A stretch of 64,000 bases of DNA from Sphagnum magellanicum. Taxonomy: Eukaryota; Streptophyta; Sphagnopsida; Sphagnales; Sphagnaceae. The notes under the pieces were generated by a model. That model did not search any database and was not told the origin of the DNA. It saw only the letters and a list, made by a program, of their open reading frames with translations. Positions 1-12,614 of the stretch are shown in pieces (position 1 is the stretch's first letter; every line of letters starts with the position of its first letter). Position numbers and translations under genes: made by a program. The stretch covers positions 31,689,223-31,753,222 of the forward strand of contig CM038907.1 of NCBI GenBank assembly GCA_021904315.1. The letters are read 5' to 3'.

Positions 1-1824
1 TCCAAAGGGTAGTTAAAGAGAACAAAAGGGAACAAGACTGAAGACATTCGACCCTCAGTTTCTTCGATTAGGAAATAACCTGTTTTTTGTGTTTAGCCAA
101 GCTCACATAAATTCACAGCCCTCACAAAATGGCAGCACCCATTTTTGACACAAACAAATGTGAGCTCAAGAATTGCTCAAACGGAAAGTTAACTTACCCA
201 TGGAATTAAAGACTACAACATGCTTATACAACATTATATTTTGCTTAGTAAACAAGAGCCACCTTCAAATACAAAATGACAATCATGTCAAAACTAAGAC
301 CTTGGTTTGTAAAGATTAGAACTTATAGATAATAAGCAAAATGAAGGCATGCCAAACTAGAATCAAGGTCTTCTTTACATTATAATTCCTTCATATCTAT
401 CATTATGGTTGTGAAGGTGATTACCATCATGTCACCCTAACCAACAAATGCTATATTTCATCCTAACAAGTTGAACTTGTCTCGTTGCTCACCACTCTAA
501 GTCCAACTAATTTCTCCTATCCCTGGTTTTCAATGCCAGTCTAATTTCTCATTCTAATGTCTAATTCTGAAATAATTTATCTAGTTGAACATGGCAAACA
601 TAAAGTGGCTCAAAAGCATATGAGGTGCAAATGCATCCCTTGCTTTTAACAAAGTTGTGATGGTTGAGAAGATGTTGACTTGGTGAGAAAGGACATCTTT
701 TGGTGCAATGATAGAACTTAGGCTCCACTAATAAGAATCACACAACTTTAGGTGGTGAACCCCTAACATGATACCTAAGCATAACGAGAAAAGGCCACAT
801 GGTACTTTCAATGGCTCCTTGAAAACCTTCAAAGCAACCACCAAAGCATAACAACAAAAAGCAAGGCCACACAGTACTTTGAATGGAAGCACGCACAAAG
901 CTAAATTACTCAACAACCATGTTGAAGGAGAAACCTAATAGAAATAGAATAGACACAAGCAACAATTTGAAAAAACAGCTAGCATATTTTCACTTGACTC
1001 ACAACATCACCTCATCATGGGACTTTATCTCCTTCACCAAAGACTAAAGCAATAAATTATAATTTGCAAAAGATTGCACAACCATGAAACTGTTACCAAG
1101 TGATTATCAAGGGCTCCAATTAAAACATCTAATTGTGATACTTAAGTAATTATGTAGGTTGTGGTGATTACGCCTCAAGGATTGCCAACTTCAAACAACT
1201 AAATTGGCCATGATCATAAAGTGATTAACTATTAAGAAGTAAGCCTACAAAACAAAGAGATTGCAAGAGATGAATATCTAAACATATCTTACATTAATGT
1301 CAACAAGTCTTCAAGAATTTAGTACACATGACACCAAATCAATCATGATTCTTGAAATACACATAGATTCAAGGTTGACAAAGAGGTTAAAAGGTAGCAC
1401 CTTTGTGAGTGGATTTAAGAAACCTTGTGGTATGTAGCCCTACCTTGGGAATGCAAGGTGCTTCATTTCAAGGTGAAATCTTTTAGTATTATTTGAAGTC
1501 CTATTTGTTAGAATCACACCAAAATTTCACATAATCTTTTTCAATATTGCCAATCACTCCACCTAGTATCTTCATAAATTTCATTATTGATATTCTCCAT
1601 ATCCAACATGCTTCAAATCATCAACCCTTTAACATTATCTTAAGTTTTTTGTGGACTATTGTTAGAGTTTATACATCTTTTCATCCATGTCAACAATAAG
1701 TGCACCTTGGTTCTTTGTTAATTACAACATTGATTTTTTCAAAATGGCATCACATTCTAAAACCATCAACCTTCAAAAAACATGTGTCACATTGTCTTCT
1801 CTAATAGCTACAATTTAACTTTGC
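1..1824. other. AT-rich spacer, no gene seen
   Basis: This stretch has only very short open frames on both strands, stops in every frame and no recognisable protein motif. Base composition is AT-rich and without obvious tandem structure. It ends at the 5-bp direct repeat that flanks the solo LTR beginning at 1830. Confidence 0.6.
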
Positions 1825-1829
1825 TTTGT

Positions 1830-2787
1830 TGACGCACTCCCAACTCCTTAAAGGACTCAAATGTGAACCCAAGTAGAAATCAGCGGAAGAAGGAGGAGTT
1901 GGAGCACCCTCCCTAGCTCACAACACTTTGAGGGGTAGAGGGGCGTGTTGCAGCTCCGGGATGGAACTAGGAAGAGTTGACAAGCTTCACTCACTCACAC
2001 GGGCCTACACACAACCCACACAAAATGGTTAGTGCAAAGTTGGAGCACCCTTGGTGCTAGGACGAGCCACGGGCAACACGGACACACAAGACTCACCACG
2101 GCCCGGACTTGGGGGAAGCCATCACCTCCCCCCTTATAGTATACTCTGCAGCTCTCCACGGAGGCTACATCCAAATGGCTATTTTTCCCAGGAGTCCCGA
2201 AATCGCGCCAAATGGGACTCCTGCGACTTTGGAGCCTCATAACTTTGCGAGAAGACCTTGGATCTCGATGCAGTCTAAAGCAAAGTTGTAGCTCTCGTCA
2301 AGAGCTTTCCAACGATATGTGGCACGCCCCCTGCAGCTAAGTAAATCGGGTCGATTCTCGACTTTTTGTGATCGGGAGTCAAACTGGCAATTCGACTCAT
2401 GGCCCTTCTTTTGGCCATAACTTGTGTTTCAGATGTCCAAATGAGCAATGCGAGCCCATTTTAGACATCTACGCTTCAAGAGCTTTCCAATGATATAAAG
2501 AACGTCACAAGACATTGAGGTTTGACCCCTGTAATTGCTCTCTGAAGTTTCGGAAGTCCACCGGGACTCCATCTCCCAAAGTGGGAGTTGCCTTGGGAGT
2601 GTGATTGTTCAGTCCCTCACACTCCCTCACACTTTCTTACACTCTCGGGAGTATGTGATGTGACTCCCCGGGATCCTCTTGGCCCGCACCCTTACAATGC
2701 ATTTGCCTTGACTCTCGGGCTTCCTCTTAGCTCACACCCTTGCAAGCCTTTTGCCTTAGTCGCAAACCCAAGGCTAGGGTTGCGACA
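1830..2787. mobile_element. Solo LTR of a retrotransposon with 5-bp target duplication
   Basis: A GC-richer block of 958 bp begins TGACGC and ends GCGACA, a near-inverted pair of termini of the TG...CA type. It is flanked on both sides by the same 5-bp word TTTGT (1825-1829 and 2788-2792), as expected of a retroviral-type integrase. Inside are phrases common in plant LTRs, such as 'agagctttccaa' followed by 'gatat' (around 2302 and 2478). No second LTR, primer-binding site, polypurine tract, gag or pol is found nearby, so this looks like a solo LTR left by recombination between two LTRs. Superfamily (Ty3 or Ty1) cannot be told. The open frames inside it (for example 1995-2240 minus) are chance frames. 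Confidence 0.78.
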
Positions 2788-2792
2788 TTTGT

Positions 2793-5700
2793 CATGTACA
2801 TTAAATATCTACACTTTCTTTTCCTACATTTCTTATGATTGAACTTCAAGCTCTTTGAATCAAAGAATACATTTTTTTTGCAAAAACAAAGATTTTTTTT
2901 AACTAAGACCAATCAAGGATCATAGTGCATATTATAACGTGAAAAAACACTTCATATGCATCAACTCCCTGCAAATGTGAAAGAATGATGGTCATGTAGC
3001 AAGATTACAATTGTAATAACTTTGAATCAAGGTGGACAATTGTTTAAGACATCCATCAAATACAACGAGTTGCAAACCATCTTCCTTTACCTTTTTTCAA
3101 AAAACTATTATTGAATTGATTTCATGGAAAGGGATATGTCCAATTAAAATTTCATAGCACACCATCCTGAAATTATAAACATCAACTTTGAAGGGATATT
3201 ACAGGGATGTTTCAAACATGATTTTGACATTCAAAATCATCAAATAATTATGGTGCCATCCATTGAGTTGTACCTTGATCCTCGGTCTAGTAGGAGCATG
3301 TGCACTTTGATTTTTTGATTTTGGAAAGCCCAAAATTAACCACTTTTGCACACACATGCTTGTCACATTTGATAAGAATGTTCATTAATTTCAATTTTTT
3401 ATGAACCATTTTTTTTTGCTATAGGTAACACATGTTTTTTGTCATGGATGCCAATGCCATGAAATTCATTCATTTGAATGTTCATCCATGTACCTAACTT
3501 TTAGTTCAATTCACTCTGAATTAATTTTCAATTAAATTTTAGTTAAGTTCAAATTTAACTCCCAATTAAATCCTAATCAATTTTGAATTAAGTCCTAGTT
3601 AATTTTTAATTAACTCCTAGTTAGGTCTTAATTAATTCTTAGTTGACCCTTAGTTAAATCCAAATTAACTTTCAATTAAATTTTAATTAACTAATAGTTG
3701 ATTTTTAATTAAGAAGATTTTCAAAAAGCTTCTTAATTCAATGCACACATAGAAGCCTCCTTGGAAGCTTCCTTGAGCTAGGTCCCCAAATAGGTATATA
3801 TAGAAGTAGGACCCCTCGTTTCTTTCAGTTTGTTCAACATTAATCTTAAGCACAATCTTGCACCATAACCTTGTCACGTTCTTTTCATATTCATGTTTGC
3901 ATATGTTAGCATAATAAATACTTGTTTTCATGTTTGTTTTACACATTTCACGTTCTTGTTTTTAATTTTTATGTTTTTATTTTTGAATCACATAATTTTA
4001 TATTGTTCCTTGTTTGAAAGTTAGACTTAGACCTTTTCTTAACCTTTGTTTTTGTGCATCTTCATGTCCTTGACACCTTCCATTATTTGCAACATTACAA
4101 CAATTGTTTTAATAAGTCCAAATGGGGGAAGCTCAAGGGGTTTTTTTCGATATCAAATTGTGAGGATCCTTGTGCATCAATTCCATAACAATTTAACATA
4201 TTTGATTGTTGGTAGTATAACAAAATGAGGGCACAATATTTGGGTGAGCCAATCTTGTAAAAAATGAATTTTTTTTGGAAACTTTCATTACCCCTGCGGA
4301 AACATTTTTTTGCAAAATGTTCTCCATGTCATAAAACTTTGTTCACATTGATGGAATCTTTCTTTATTAAAGTTTGCACTACTTGTAGATTTTCATAGTC
4401 TTTTTTCCACATGCCTATGATACCAATTGCGGGTTACATGCCATGAAAATCATGACTAATGTTCCCCAATCATTGAATCAAAATTTCCATTTGATTGTTT
4501 GACTCAAATTGAGCCCCCAATGTTGACAATAGACTCTCTCGATCCATCTTTGCTTTCTCATCAATGATCTATGATTTTTTCAAGCTAACTTCAATGTTCC
4601 AATCTTGAAGCTTATTCAAGAACGTCCTTTTGGTCTCCTCTTTGAAATCGGATTATAGAAGTGCCACATACAATTCTAGTTGAAAAGCCAATGATGTAAA
4701 ATGCTCTTTTACATCTCCCAAGGTGAGAGCAACATGGATCAACTTGTTATTGCATCATCCTTTAACAAGTATTTCAACATGTCCTTGGCAACTTGCAATA
4801 AGTTCTTAAAAATACATTGGGCACTTCGATTGCCATCTTGAGGGATTAGATCATCGATGTAAACATGCGTATCCTTCAAAGACTCATAAAGCTTGCAACA
4901 TAAATATTGACATTGAAGCTAATTGATTTGAAAGGAATTGGAAATCTCCAATGTAGTCAAGTTTTGGACCACCATCATAACTTAGGCTTCAAGTACATGG
5001 ATTGAGCCTCTTGTATGGTAAGCTCATCTTGTGTATTGACCACCTCCTGAAAAGTTGCAAATGGGATGATTATGCCCAAACCCATGAAAGAATCATGTAC
5101 ATCATTTAGCATAAGCATTACATACCAACAAGGTGGCAGTTGTGTCATATGTGCATATTAAAATTCTAATATTGGAAGGAGGATGATAAGCTTGCCATGG
5201 TGTGCCATTTAAAGATCCACATATAACTTGTAGAGGTAATAATGAATTAGGTAATGCATATCATTCTTTGGAAATAAAGACCATATATCTAATTATATTT
5301 CTTAGGTGTTCAAAGGAAAAATGTGATTTAAAAAAGTTTTTAACTACACATGAAAAATTATTGTCAAAAATTTGTAGATGTTGCAAAAACAAGGTCGTTA
5401 CCAAGTTATTAAATTCGTGTTGAAAACACATTTTTGAACCTCAAGGTTAGGCTTATGATTCTAAACCCATTTCTATCAACTAGACATTAAGTTCATTTCA
5501 TTTTTTCCAACTTTACTGAACTACATGGCTATGGAGGCCCATGTAAACATGGCCTAGGATGAACTTATCAAACCCTTGCACACATAATTCCTCCTTAAGA
5601 TTTTTCAAGCCTAGGGGCCAACATACATCCATTTGGGACATATTTTGTACCACTTCTCCCAAATATAAAACCTAATGCAAGATTTTTAGCCTCATAAATA

Positions 5701-6975
5701 TTTGTTGGAGCTTTCCAAATTTCTAGTCTTCCAAAAAACTTGCTACCAAAAACATCAAAGTTGTCAAAAACACATTTAATTTTATTTCATCTCTACCATA
5801 TTTCATAGTGCCACAAAAGTATATCTTCATGAAGCAAAAGAAGAATAAACAAATTAAAGGTGATGCTACGAAAATTCATGAAATGGTGAAAGATTAGGAT
5901 GACTTTGGTCTTTTGAATCATCCCATGTACACACATAGGGATAGATGGTAGATTAGATGGGGTGTTGTTTTATGCAAAGGAGGGATCATTGGGGTTGCAA
6001 TAATCTTGTTGTTGGTTTTTCCCATAGGGATTCTAGATTATGATGATATGCATGTTGCAATAATCACAAACCAATTAAAATAAATGAGAATTGGAGACTA
6101 AAGCTAGAGCAAAATTACAAGTTTGTGGTTCCAAAGCATAGGCCAAGAGGTGCTACTAAACATTGAAAGACTTGAAAGAAATTTAGAATTCTTATAAAAT
6201 CAATTAGTGAAATCAATGTCAGGTTCAAGAATATTAAATATGAACATAAAGGTCATTGTGCAATACCTGTGAAGATAATATGGCTTGCCCAAGAGGATAT
6301 GACCTACATGATGGGGAGAAGTGCAACGAGTATCTCAAATTAAACCTATAGGCTAGGTCAAAGCAAAATAAAGTATACCAAAAAAGTAGACATATTCATT
6401 TTAACGTTGTGCCCTTCATTTAACAACCATAAAGTAGCATCAGATTAGGTGAAAATATGTGTCAAATAGCATTAGTTGGTTTTATTAAGTTTATAAGAAT
6501 ATAATTCTAAGAAAATTAAAAGCAAATGAATTTAAAAATTTGATAAAAAGTACATTTGAAACCAACTAAAAAAATGTGTTCAAACCTACTTTTTGGTTAG
6601 AAAATTTAATGAAATTGATATGTAATAAGTTAGGAAATGAAAATCAACATATGTTTTAACAAGCCATCAAAAAAAAAATTATTTCCTTTTTGTAAGAACC
6701 TACTTGACACCTACTTGAAACCAAAAGCCATAGTGAAAAGTAAACGTCAAAAGTTACTTGTATTTTGAAAAACCTATTTAAAACCTACTTTTACAATTTG
6801 AAATATGAAAATCAATGCACATTAGGGTAAACATATATCATATTTAGGCATTGAAATGAAAACATTCAATGTTCCACAATCATATAATGGATTTTGTTGT
6901 TATTTTTAATCTACTTGTTCCAATTTTGACAAAGTAATCAAGTTGTTCACTTTATCTTGCTTACACCTACCTACA
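2793..6975. other. AT-rich spacer, no gene seen
   Basis: No frame of note on either strand and no recognised domain. It holds a degenerate AT minisatellite at about 3500-3715 (listed separately). A 45-bp stretch near 6311-6356 resembles the sequence at about 6985-7030, which lies at the 3' end of a minus-strand open frame. Confidence 0.5.
3500..3715. repeat. Degenerate AT-rich tandem repeat, unit about 20-24 bp
   Basis: The sequence repeats variants of 'aattaactcctagttaa' roughly ten times, with words such as 'ttttaattaa' and 'cctagtta' returning every 20-24 bases. Copies are diverged, so this is an old array. No coding role. Confidence 0.6.
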
Positions 6976-7398
6976 TCACATATTGCATGATGGGGAGAAG
7001 TGCAATGAGGATATCAAATTGAACCTATGGGCTACACTAGATATCAAATGTTGGTTTGTACTTTGCAAGGTTTTCATAATTGTGCACCTTAACATTAGAT
7101 TTCCCTTTCCATCCATTTGGAAAATGGTGACCTCATAATGAAACATTTCATTAGATGCACGTGTCACACTCAACACACAATCCCGACCATTCCACACCTT
7201 GAATATCTTATATGTGATGTTTGGATCTAGATTGTGTCTCACAACATTTTGTTGATTTTTGAAACTTGAGCAGTGTTTTGGTCGTAACATCCTTAATTGT
7301 TGTTCATCTTTATCTACAATATAAAGGATTTGATTAGTGTCATTGACTAGCAAAGTTGTCATGTGTGTATGTTCCATGCCTAAAATGATTGAGAGCAA
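6976..7398 (-). CDS. Hypothetical protein of 140 residues, or relic of one
   Basis: This is the longest open frame in the first 11 kb and lies in AT-rich DNA. The product starts MLSIILGMEHTHM and has a mixed composition with charged and hydrophobic residues in a globular-looking pattern, for instance TYKIFKVWNGRDCVLSV in the middle. I do not recognise the family. There is no signal peptide, clear membrane segment or repeat. Its last 15 or so codons lie in a sequence found again, diverged, at 6311-6356 in the same orientation, so part of it belongs to a repeated sequence. It may be one exon of a gene, an exon of a mobile element, or a chance frame. Confidence 0.3.
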   Translation of the reverse strand: MLSIILGMEHTHMTTLLVNDTNQILYIVDKDEQQLRMLRPKHCSSFKNQQNVVRHNLDPNITYKIFKVWNGRDCVLSVTRASNEMFHYEVTIFQMDGKGNLMLRCTIMKTLQSTNQHLISSVAHRFNLISSLHFSPSCNM

Positions 7399-9620
7399 GC
7401 TCTAATACTTGAATCAAGTGCACCACTTCAATGCCCTACACATAACAAGAAAATGCAAATTATTTATTGGCCACCATGTTTTTCAAGATGAACAAAAGCT
7501 TAAAATATTTGAATATTTGGACATGTATATTTTCAAGATATCTTGTCCACCTAATAGATTTTATCTATTTAGGTCTCCAAGTGTAATGTACAAACAACTA
7601 CATGGCAAGTCCCTTATAACACAATCACAAACCCTTTTCTAGATCCACATATTTTGGTTTATTCACATGTTCACTATTTGGTTAGTGTAGGAGGTTAAAC
7701 CTTTGAATCTATGAAATGGATCTTTGTACATAAATAAACAAAAGAAAACCATGCAATCTACAACAATAGTATTGAACATTGGCTTCTTTTTATTATGTTT
7801 CACAACATTGAAGTTGATATTGGAGACACCAATAAATAACACGGGGCTATTGCTTTCGAGTTACTTACTTGCTAGTTCACCATATCAAGTTGATGCAATA
7901 TATGATGATAATGCAACTCAACAAGTTAGTGATGATTAAAATTAGCAAACTAAAAATATTTAGAGCCTAGTAGTATTTTGATTCCAATTCGTGGGGATCT
8001 TCATTTCCAATGTAAACCTAGATGTCCTTAGCTGATGCAAATCAAATCCTTCCTTTGCCTTGAACAACCCAATGTGTTCATTGATCAAAACTTACACCCA
8101 TGGTTATTGTTAACATCAAACAACTTTAACATCTTGGAGTTAATGAATATGACACTCTTTTATGGTGCACAAACAAGCTTGTGAATCCATTTTACTAGAT
8201 TGGATATCCACCAATTCGAGCCAAATTCCCCCTTTTAAAGAGTCATCTTTCTTTAGATAACTCTTTATCTTTCAAGTAAATAGTCATCCTAGAATAATGG
8301 GAAAAATATCATCTTTTACCAAGCCTCCTGAGTCCTAATGGAATTAATTGCATGGTCCAACCATGTTACCTGTGTAACTTGTTGAAGAATCTTTCTTCTA
8401 TCAAAGATTGGACTTTAGTCAAAATAAACAGAAATGATCATTGCCAAAATTTTCTTTTTCTTTAAAATTTTTATTTTCTTTTCGGGAACACAATTAATGT
8501 CAAGGCTAGTTATGGGTTTATTTCATAACTATAGGGTAAGTTTTTTTTCCAAAAAAATTGGGTGCTAGTTATGTTATTGATACAATATATTGAATTTTTT
8601 TAAGGTGTTAGTTAGATTATCAATATTTTTTGATAATAACCTTTGACTATGCATAAGGGTAGGTTTTTAAATATCCTATTAATAATCCTGGATTAACTTG
8701 TTGATTATACACTAAATTATAAGATTTTTTAAAAAAATTATTAGTTTATTTTATTATTTGGTTTTCTATCATAAAAATGTTTATTGTTTTAATATTGATA
8801 ACATGCATGGATGGATAACCAAGTCATTCAAGTAGGTTATTAAATTATGAAAATTCAATACCAAGTAATTAAGTTATTAACAAGTTATCACAAAATCAAT
8901 AATCAATTGATAACTTATTAATAATTGGATTGATAATGAGGTCAAAATTCATTAACTAGCCAACATTAGTATAAACTATAAACCATTTGCTTATCTATAT
9001 TCACCTATTTTCCTACACACATAGGAACAACTTCTTCCAAATTAGGTTAACAAGGTGAAACCAAACATGAACTTGAGTTTCATCCACAACTGAATTGTAA
9101 AACGTTCCCAAAAATTTCTTAGTGTATTTGGAAAACTTAGTTTAGGTTCCTCCACAATTAAGGTAATAAAGTACTCTTGGAAATTTTGGAGTGTATTTGG
9201 AGAACACCTTTATGCATGGATTCATGGATTCCTGCTTAGAAGAAATGATGATTATTATCCTAGGTTAGCTCTTGTTTACATAATACAACTTCAATCAAAA
9301 TTTCTTCAAGTGTATTTTTTAATAGGTTTTGAGTTTTAATGTAGCATCAAGGCCCACCATGCCTTATATGTTACACCTTTGGGAGCATAGTAAGGTCCAC
9401 ATTCCAAGAAAAAATTCCATGGTTTTTAAAGGGGAATACTTCATCCCACCTGTGATTTCTTAAAATTTAGCCCCACTTAATCCAAGTATAAAGGATGAAC
9501 ATTTACCTTATTTGCAAGGTGTGGGTAATAGTAAACATTTCATCATTTCATCATACAAACCATGTAGGTATAAATGAGTAAACAAAGGTTTTATTGTTTT
9601 TAACATAAGTATTGCACACC
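7399..9620. other. AT-rich spacer, no gene seen
   Basis: Only short frames, no recognised protein signature, several homopolymer A and T runs. Nothing further to report. Confidence 0.55.
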
Positions 9621-9930
9621 GATCACAAATTTAACATCTCATGATTTAGTAATGAAAATCATGCAAAAGTTGTTCATTCATAATTTGCACATTTTACACA
9701 TAAATATTGTGTATTGAAAACATGTTTAAAACAAGATTTTGTAGGAAGATGCGAAGTTCGTGTGACATTCATTCATTCATAGGTTTGTATTTCATTCGTC
9801 AACACATTTATCTATATGTCAAAGATGTTTTCAATGCATGATATTTGTGTGTAAAATGTACGAACCTATAAATGAACGAACTTCACACAATTTTCATTAG
9901 TAATTCATTATATGTTAAATTTGTGATTGA
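9621..9930. repeat. Large imperfect inverted repeat (foldback or MITE-like)
   Basis: The left arm (about 9621-9725) and right arm (about 9825-9930) are collinear when one is reverse-complemented. The outer pair is 'gatcacaaatttaacat' against 'atgttaaatttgtgattg'; the inner pair is 'acattttacacataaata' against 'atttgtgtgtaaaatgt'. Arms are roughly 105 bp with small gaps, the loop about 100 bp. Within the loop, 9755-9787 repeats part of the arm once more in the left-arm orientation. It encodes no protein. It could be a non-autonomous DNA transposon or a hairpin-RNA locus; no clear target duplication was identified. Confidence 0.6.
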
Positions 9931-11059
9931 CATTTCAAAGTGAAGGAAAACAAGAACTTTTGCAATTGGCATTGCAAACATGAAATTTCAAACATCTTGT
10001 TGAGAAAACTAAATATATATATTCAAATCAATCAATAGTGTTAAAAATATATTAAAAAAAATTTATAATGAAAAATGGTAGTAAAGTCTAAAGGGGTTCA
10101 AAGAAAAATTTCCCACATTATTAATGTGTAGGGTAAAGCCTATAGGGTGGGGCTTTAGAAGAATAAACGCCCTTGAGACAGGAATTGAAAGGCACCTAAA
10201 TTATGGTAAATCTTTGCCTTGAGGTATTTAATTAGTTTAAAAACTAGTTTATTTTATTTTATTTTTAATGATACTTAACAAGTATCTTGAAAAAAATGCA
10301 TTCGAACATCGCCATTGAACTTTCATGTCTACAACATTTGTAACAATCCAACAACACAACATTGTCAAGCTTCCACACCTTGCATCATTAATAACATCAC
10401 CGCTAAGCTTATGTGTTTGCAACATTTACAAAAACACAACATTATTAACTTTTTAATGTGCTCTATAACATTTGCAACATTGTGACATTGCAACCACATC
10501 ATTGTTAAGGTTATTTGCCTACAATACTTGTGACAATTCAAGCATGTCAAATTTTGATTCACTGCATTACAATGAAATCTTTTTTACCTTTAATAAACAC
10601 TGTAAGGGGAAGATGAGGAAAACAAAAAAGGTTGATTTTGTTTTTGGTGAAATGAAGGAAAGAAATGCAACCAAAACCTACAAAAAAAAAAATGATGTTA
10701 AAAAGTTATTATGAACACAAAAAGAAAAAGTGAAAAAAAAAAACTTAGGCAAAACAATATGCTAAAAAGATGTGTAAACAAACCTACATAGAAATGTGCA
10801 ACAAGAGATTTGACCATATAATTCTTATGCACACAGAAAATAGAAGTGCAACAAAAATGAAAAGGGCAAAAAAATGTGTGAAAGAAACACACAAACAAAA
10901 CTTGCACCAGAACATTTGCAAACAAAACTTGGACATAAAATTAATCAAAAAGCTATTGATGAAAGAAACAAACAAGCATGAAATTTTCTAGGACCAAAAT
11001 GTAGACAAAAAGAGACCTATAGTTTGTCAAAATTGGATGTCACACAAAAAGAAAAAAAA
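9931..11059. other. AT- and A-rich spacer, no gene seen
   Basis: Strongly A-rich on the plus strand from about 10600 to 11060. The lysine-rich and phenylalanine-rich open frames on the two strands come from this skew and have no recognisable domain. Confidence 0.55.
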
Positions 11060-11645
11060 TGAACCTTGTGGTTTTTATGTTAGTGGAAGAAATACATATG
11101 TATGTCTTCGTCTTTCTATGTGTTAGCCCCTTTTGCTTTGTTTTTTTCTAATTTTTATTAAGAAAAAAAATGATTTTGATTTGAATTTGTGATTCATGGG
11201 AAATGAATCTCCTTAGGCTTGTTGTGCAAATGATAGCTTATAGTGAGGGGGGGGGGGGGGGGGGGGGGGGTGGTTGTATAGGATACTTCGAAAAACTATT
11301 GATATTGTTGTCAAGAATCGTTTGGATAGATTGTAAAGGTTTTCAAAATCTCAAACAACCCACGGCCTTGGGTATAATATTGAACATGTATGTTACATTT
11401 CGTGAAAGCTTTATTTGAGTTTGGAGGAGGATGGTAATGACTTTTCTTTTGTTATCTATGTCTCTTGAGTGCAAGCCAACATCGTTTTTGAGTCTTCCTG
11501 TTTTTCAAGGAAATGTAATGAAAATATATGGCGTTCCCTAGTTTGTTTTGAGGATTTGTGTATCAATTGAACTTCATGTCTTAGAGTCTAGATTCTTGGT
11601 AGATAATGTATAGCTTTTATAGCCATTGCTTTGGGTTTCAAAAAT
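11060..11645 (+). pseudogene. Decayed inverted partial copy of the KAE1/OSGEP gene
   Basis: Read on the plus strand this matches the minus-strand gene at 12615-15287. It covers the last codons of exon 1 (around 11062-11100, matching VLYVSGGNT), intron 1, exon 2 (about 11228-11382, with 'ggataga' and 'gggtataatattgaaca' kept) and part of intron 2. An internal deletion removes about 290 bp of the intron relative to the gene; homology returns at 'tatcaattgaacttcat' (about 11559) and fades near 11645. Exon 2 carries a run of 24 G (11247-11270) where the gene has a few bases, plus stops and frameshifts. Many differences are C-to-T or G-to-A changes, the pattern of old methylated DNA. It cannot be translated into KAE1. 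Confidence 0.85.
11247..11270 (+). repeat. Run of 24 G inside the KAE1 relic
   Basis: Twenty-four consecutive G occur in the decayed exon 2. The intact gene has only 'gatgggaggtac' here, so the run expanded after the copy was made, or its length is a sequencing or assembly effect. Such a tract can form G-quadruplexes. Confidence 0.8.
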
Positions 11646-12614
11646 CTTTAATAGTAAATAGCTAGTACGACCAGTATAAACAGCTAGAAAAATTCAAAAG
11701 CTTATTACCAATTCATTTGTTGGAGTGACAACATGTTCTACATTGATATCAATAGGTCTGGCTGAAGGTATAAGTGCCAAGCTCAATCCTCATACAAAAT
11801 TGGGTAGATCAATCATTGTTAATAATCGTTCACCTAAACCCTTAACCCTAATAATGACCTCTAGTTGTCTCTTTAGGTCTTGGATTTGGATTCACAACTA
11901 TGAGGCTATTGTTCCAATTTAGTATTGGCAATTGTGATCTTTTCCTTCTATTCACAAAAGCTTTGCTCCAGAGAAGCTATGGTTCTTTCTTATTCAAAGC
12001 TTGACTACTCCAGCTTCTTGTAATCTCTTGCAAACTAGTCATGTTCACTTTGCAGGGTCTTCAAATCATTCCAGTTCTTCCAATTGAGTTAGTTCAGATT
12101 GTTGTATTCCTATCACAAGCAATCTACCTTCTTTGCAGCTTTCTCACCTTAAGTAACTCACAGACAAATTCTGTATGCAAAAAATCGAGTTACTTCAAAG
12201 TTACTGTTCAAATTTTCTCAGATCAAGTCTGCTGTTCCTGCCACCCACAACAGGTAGAACAGGAAGTCTCAGAATTTGCATTACTTCACATCACATGGGC
12301 ATAATGTCATCAACTTTTCTTAATCACCTCCCTCCATTGTTGAAAGAGGACGAACATGAGCAGGGATCAATTGCTGTCCCCTCATCACTGGTCATTGCAC
12401 CAATTCAACATAATTCTAATCACCAACTCCTGAAAACCTAAATGGGATTTCTCCATCATATGCCCATATTGTTAAAGCCCAAAAAATTGTCACCCATGCT
12501 AAATCTCATTTCCAATAATGGTCATGAAATTTGAGACTTGACCTCATCTCCTCAAGAGTGCTATTTGCTTTCACATGACATCTCTAACAGTATAGAATGA
12601 AGAGGCATAACTGT
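11646..12614. other. Downstream flank of KAE1, no gene seen
   Basis: This lies between the KAE1 stop codon (12615) and the inverted KAE1 relic. Composition is closer to that of the KAE1 introns than to the AT-rich spacers. The near part is probably the KAE1 3' untranslated region; the end of the transcript cannot be fixed by eye. No recognised coding sequence. Confidence 0.5.

Noticed and set aside
10472-10991. Lys-rich and Phe-rich frames on opposite strands
   Set aside because: Produced by strong A-richness of the plus strand; low complexity.
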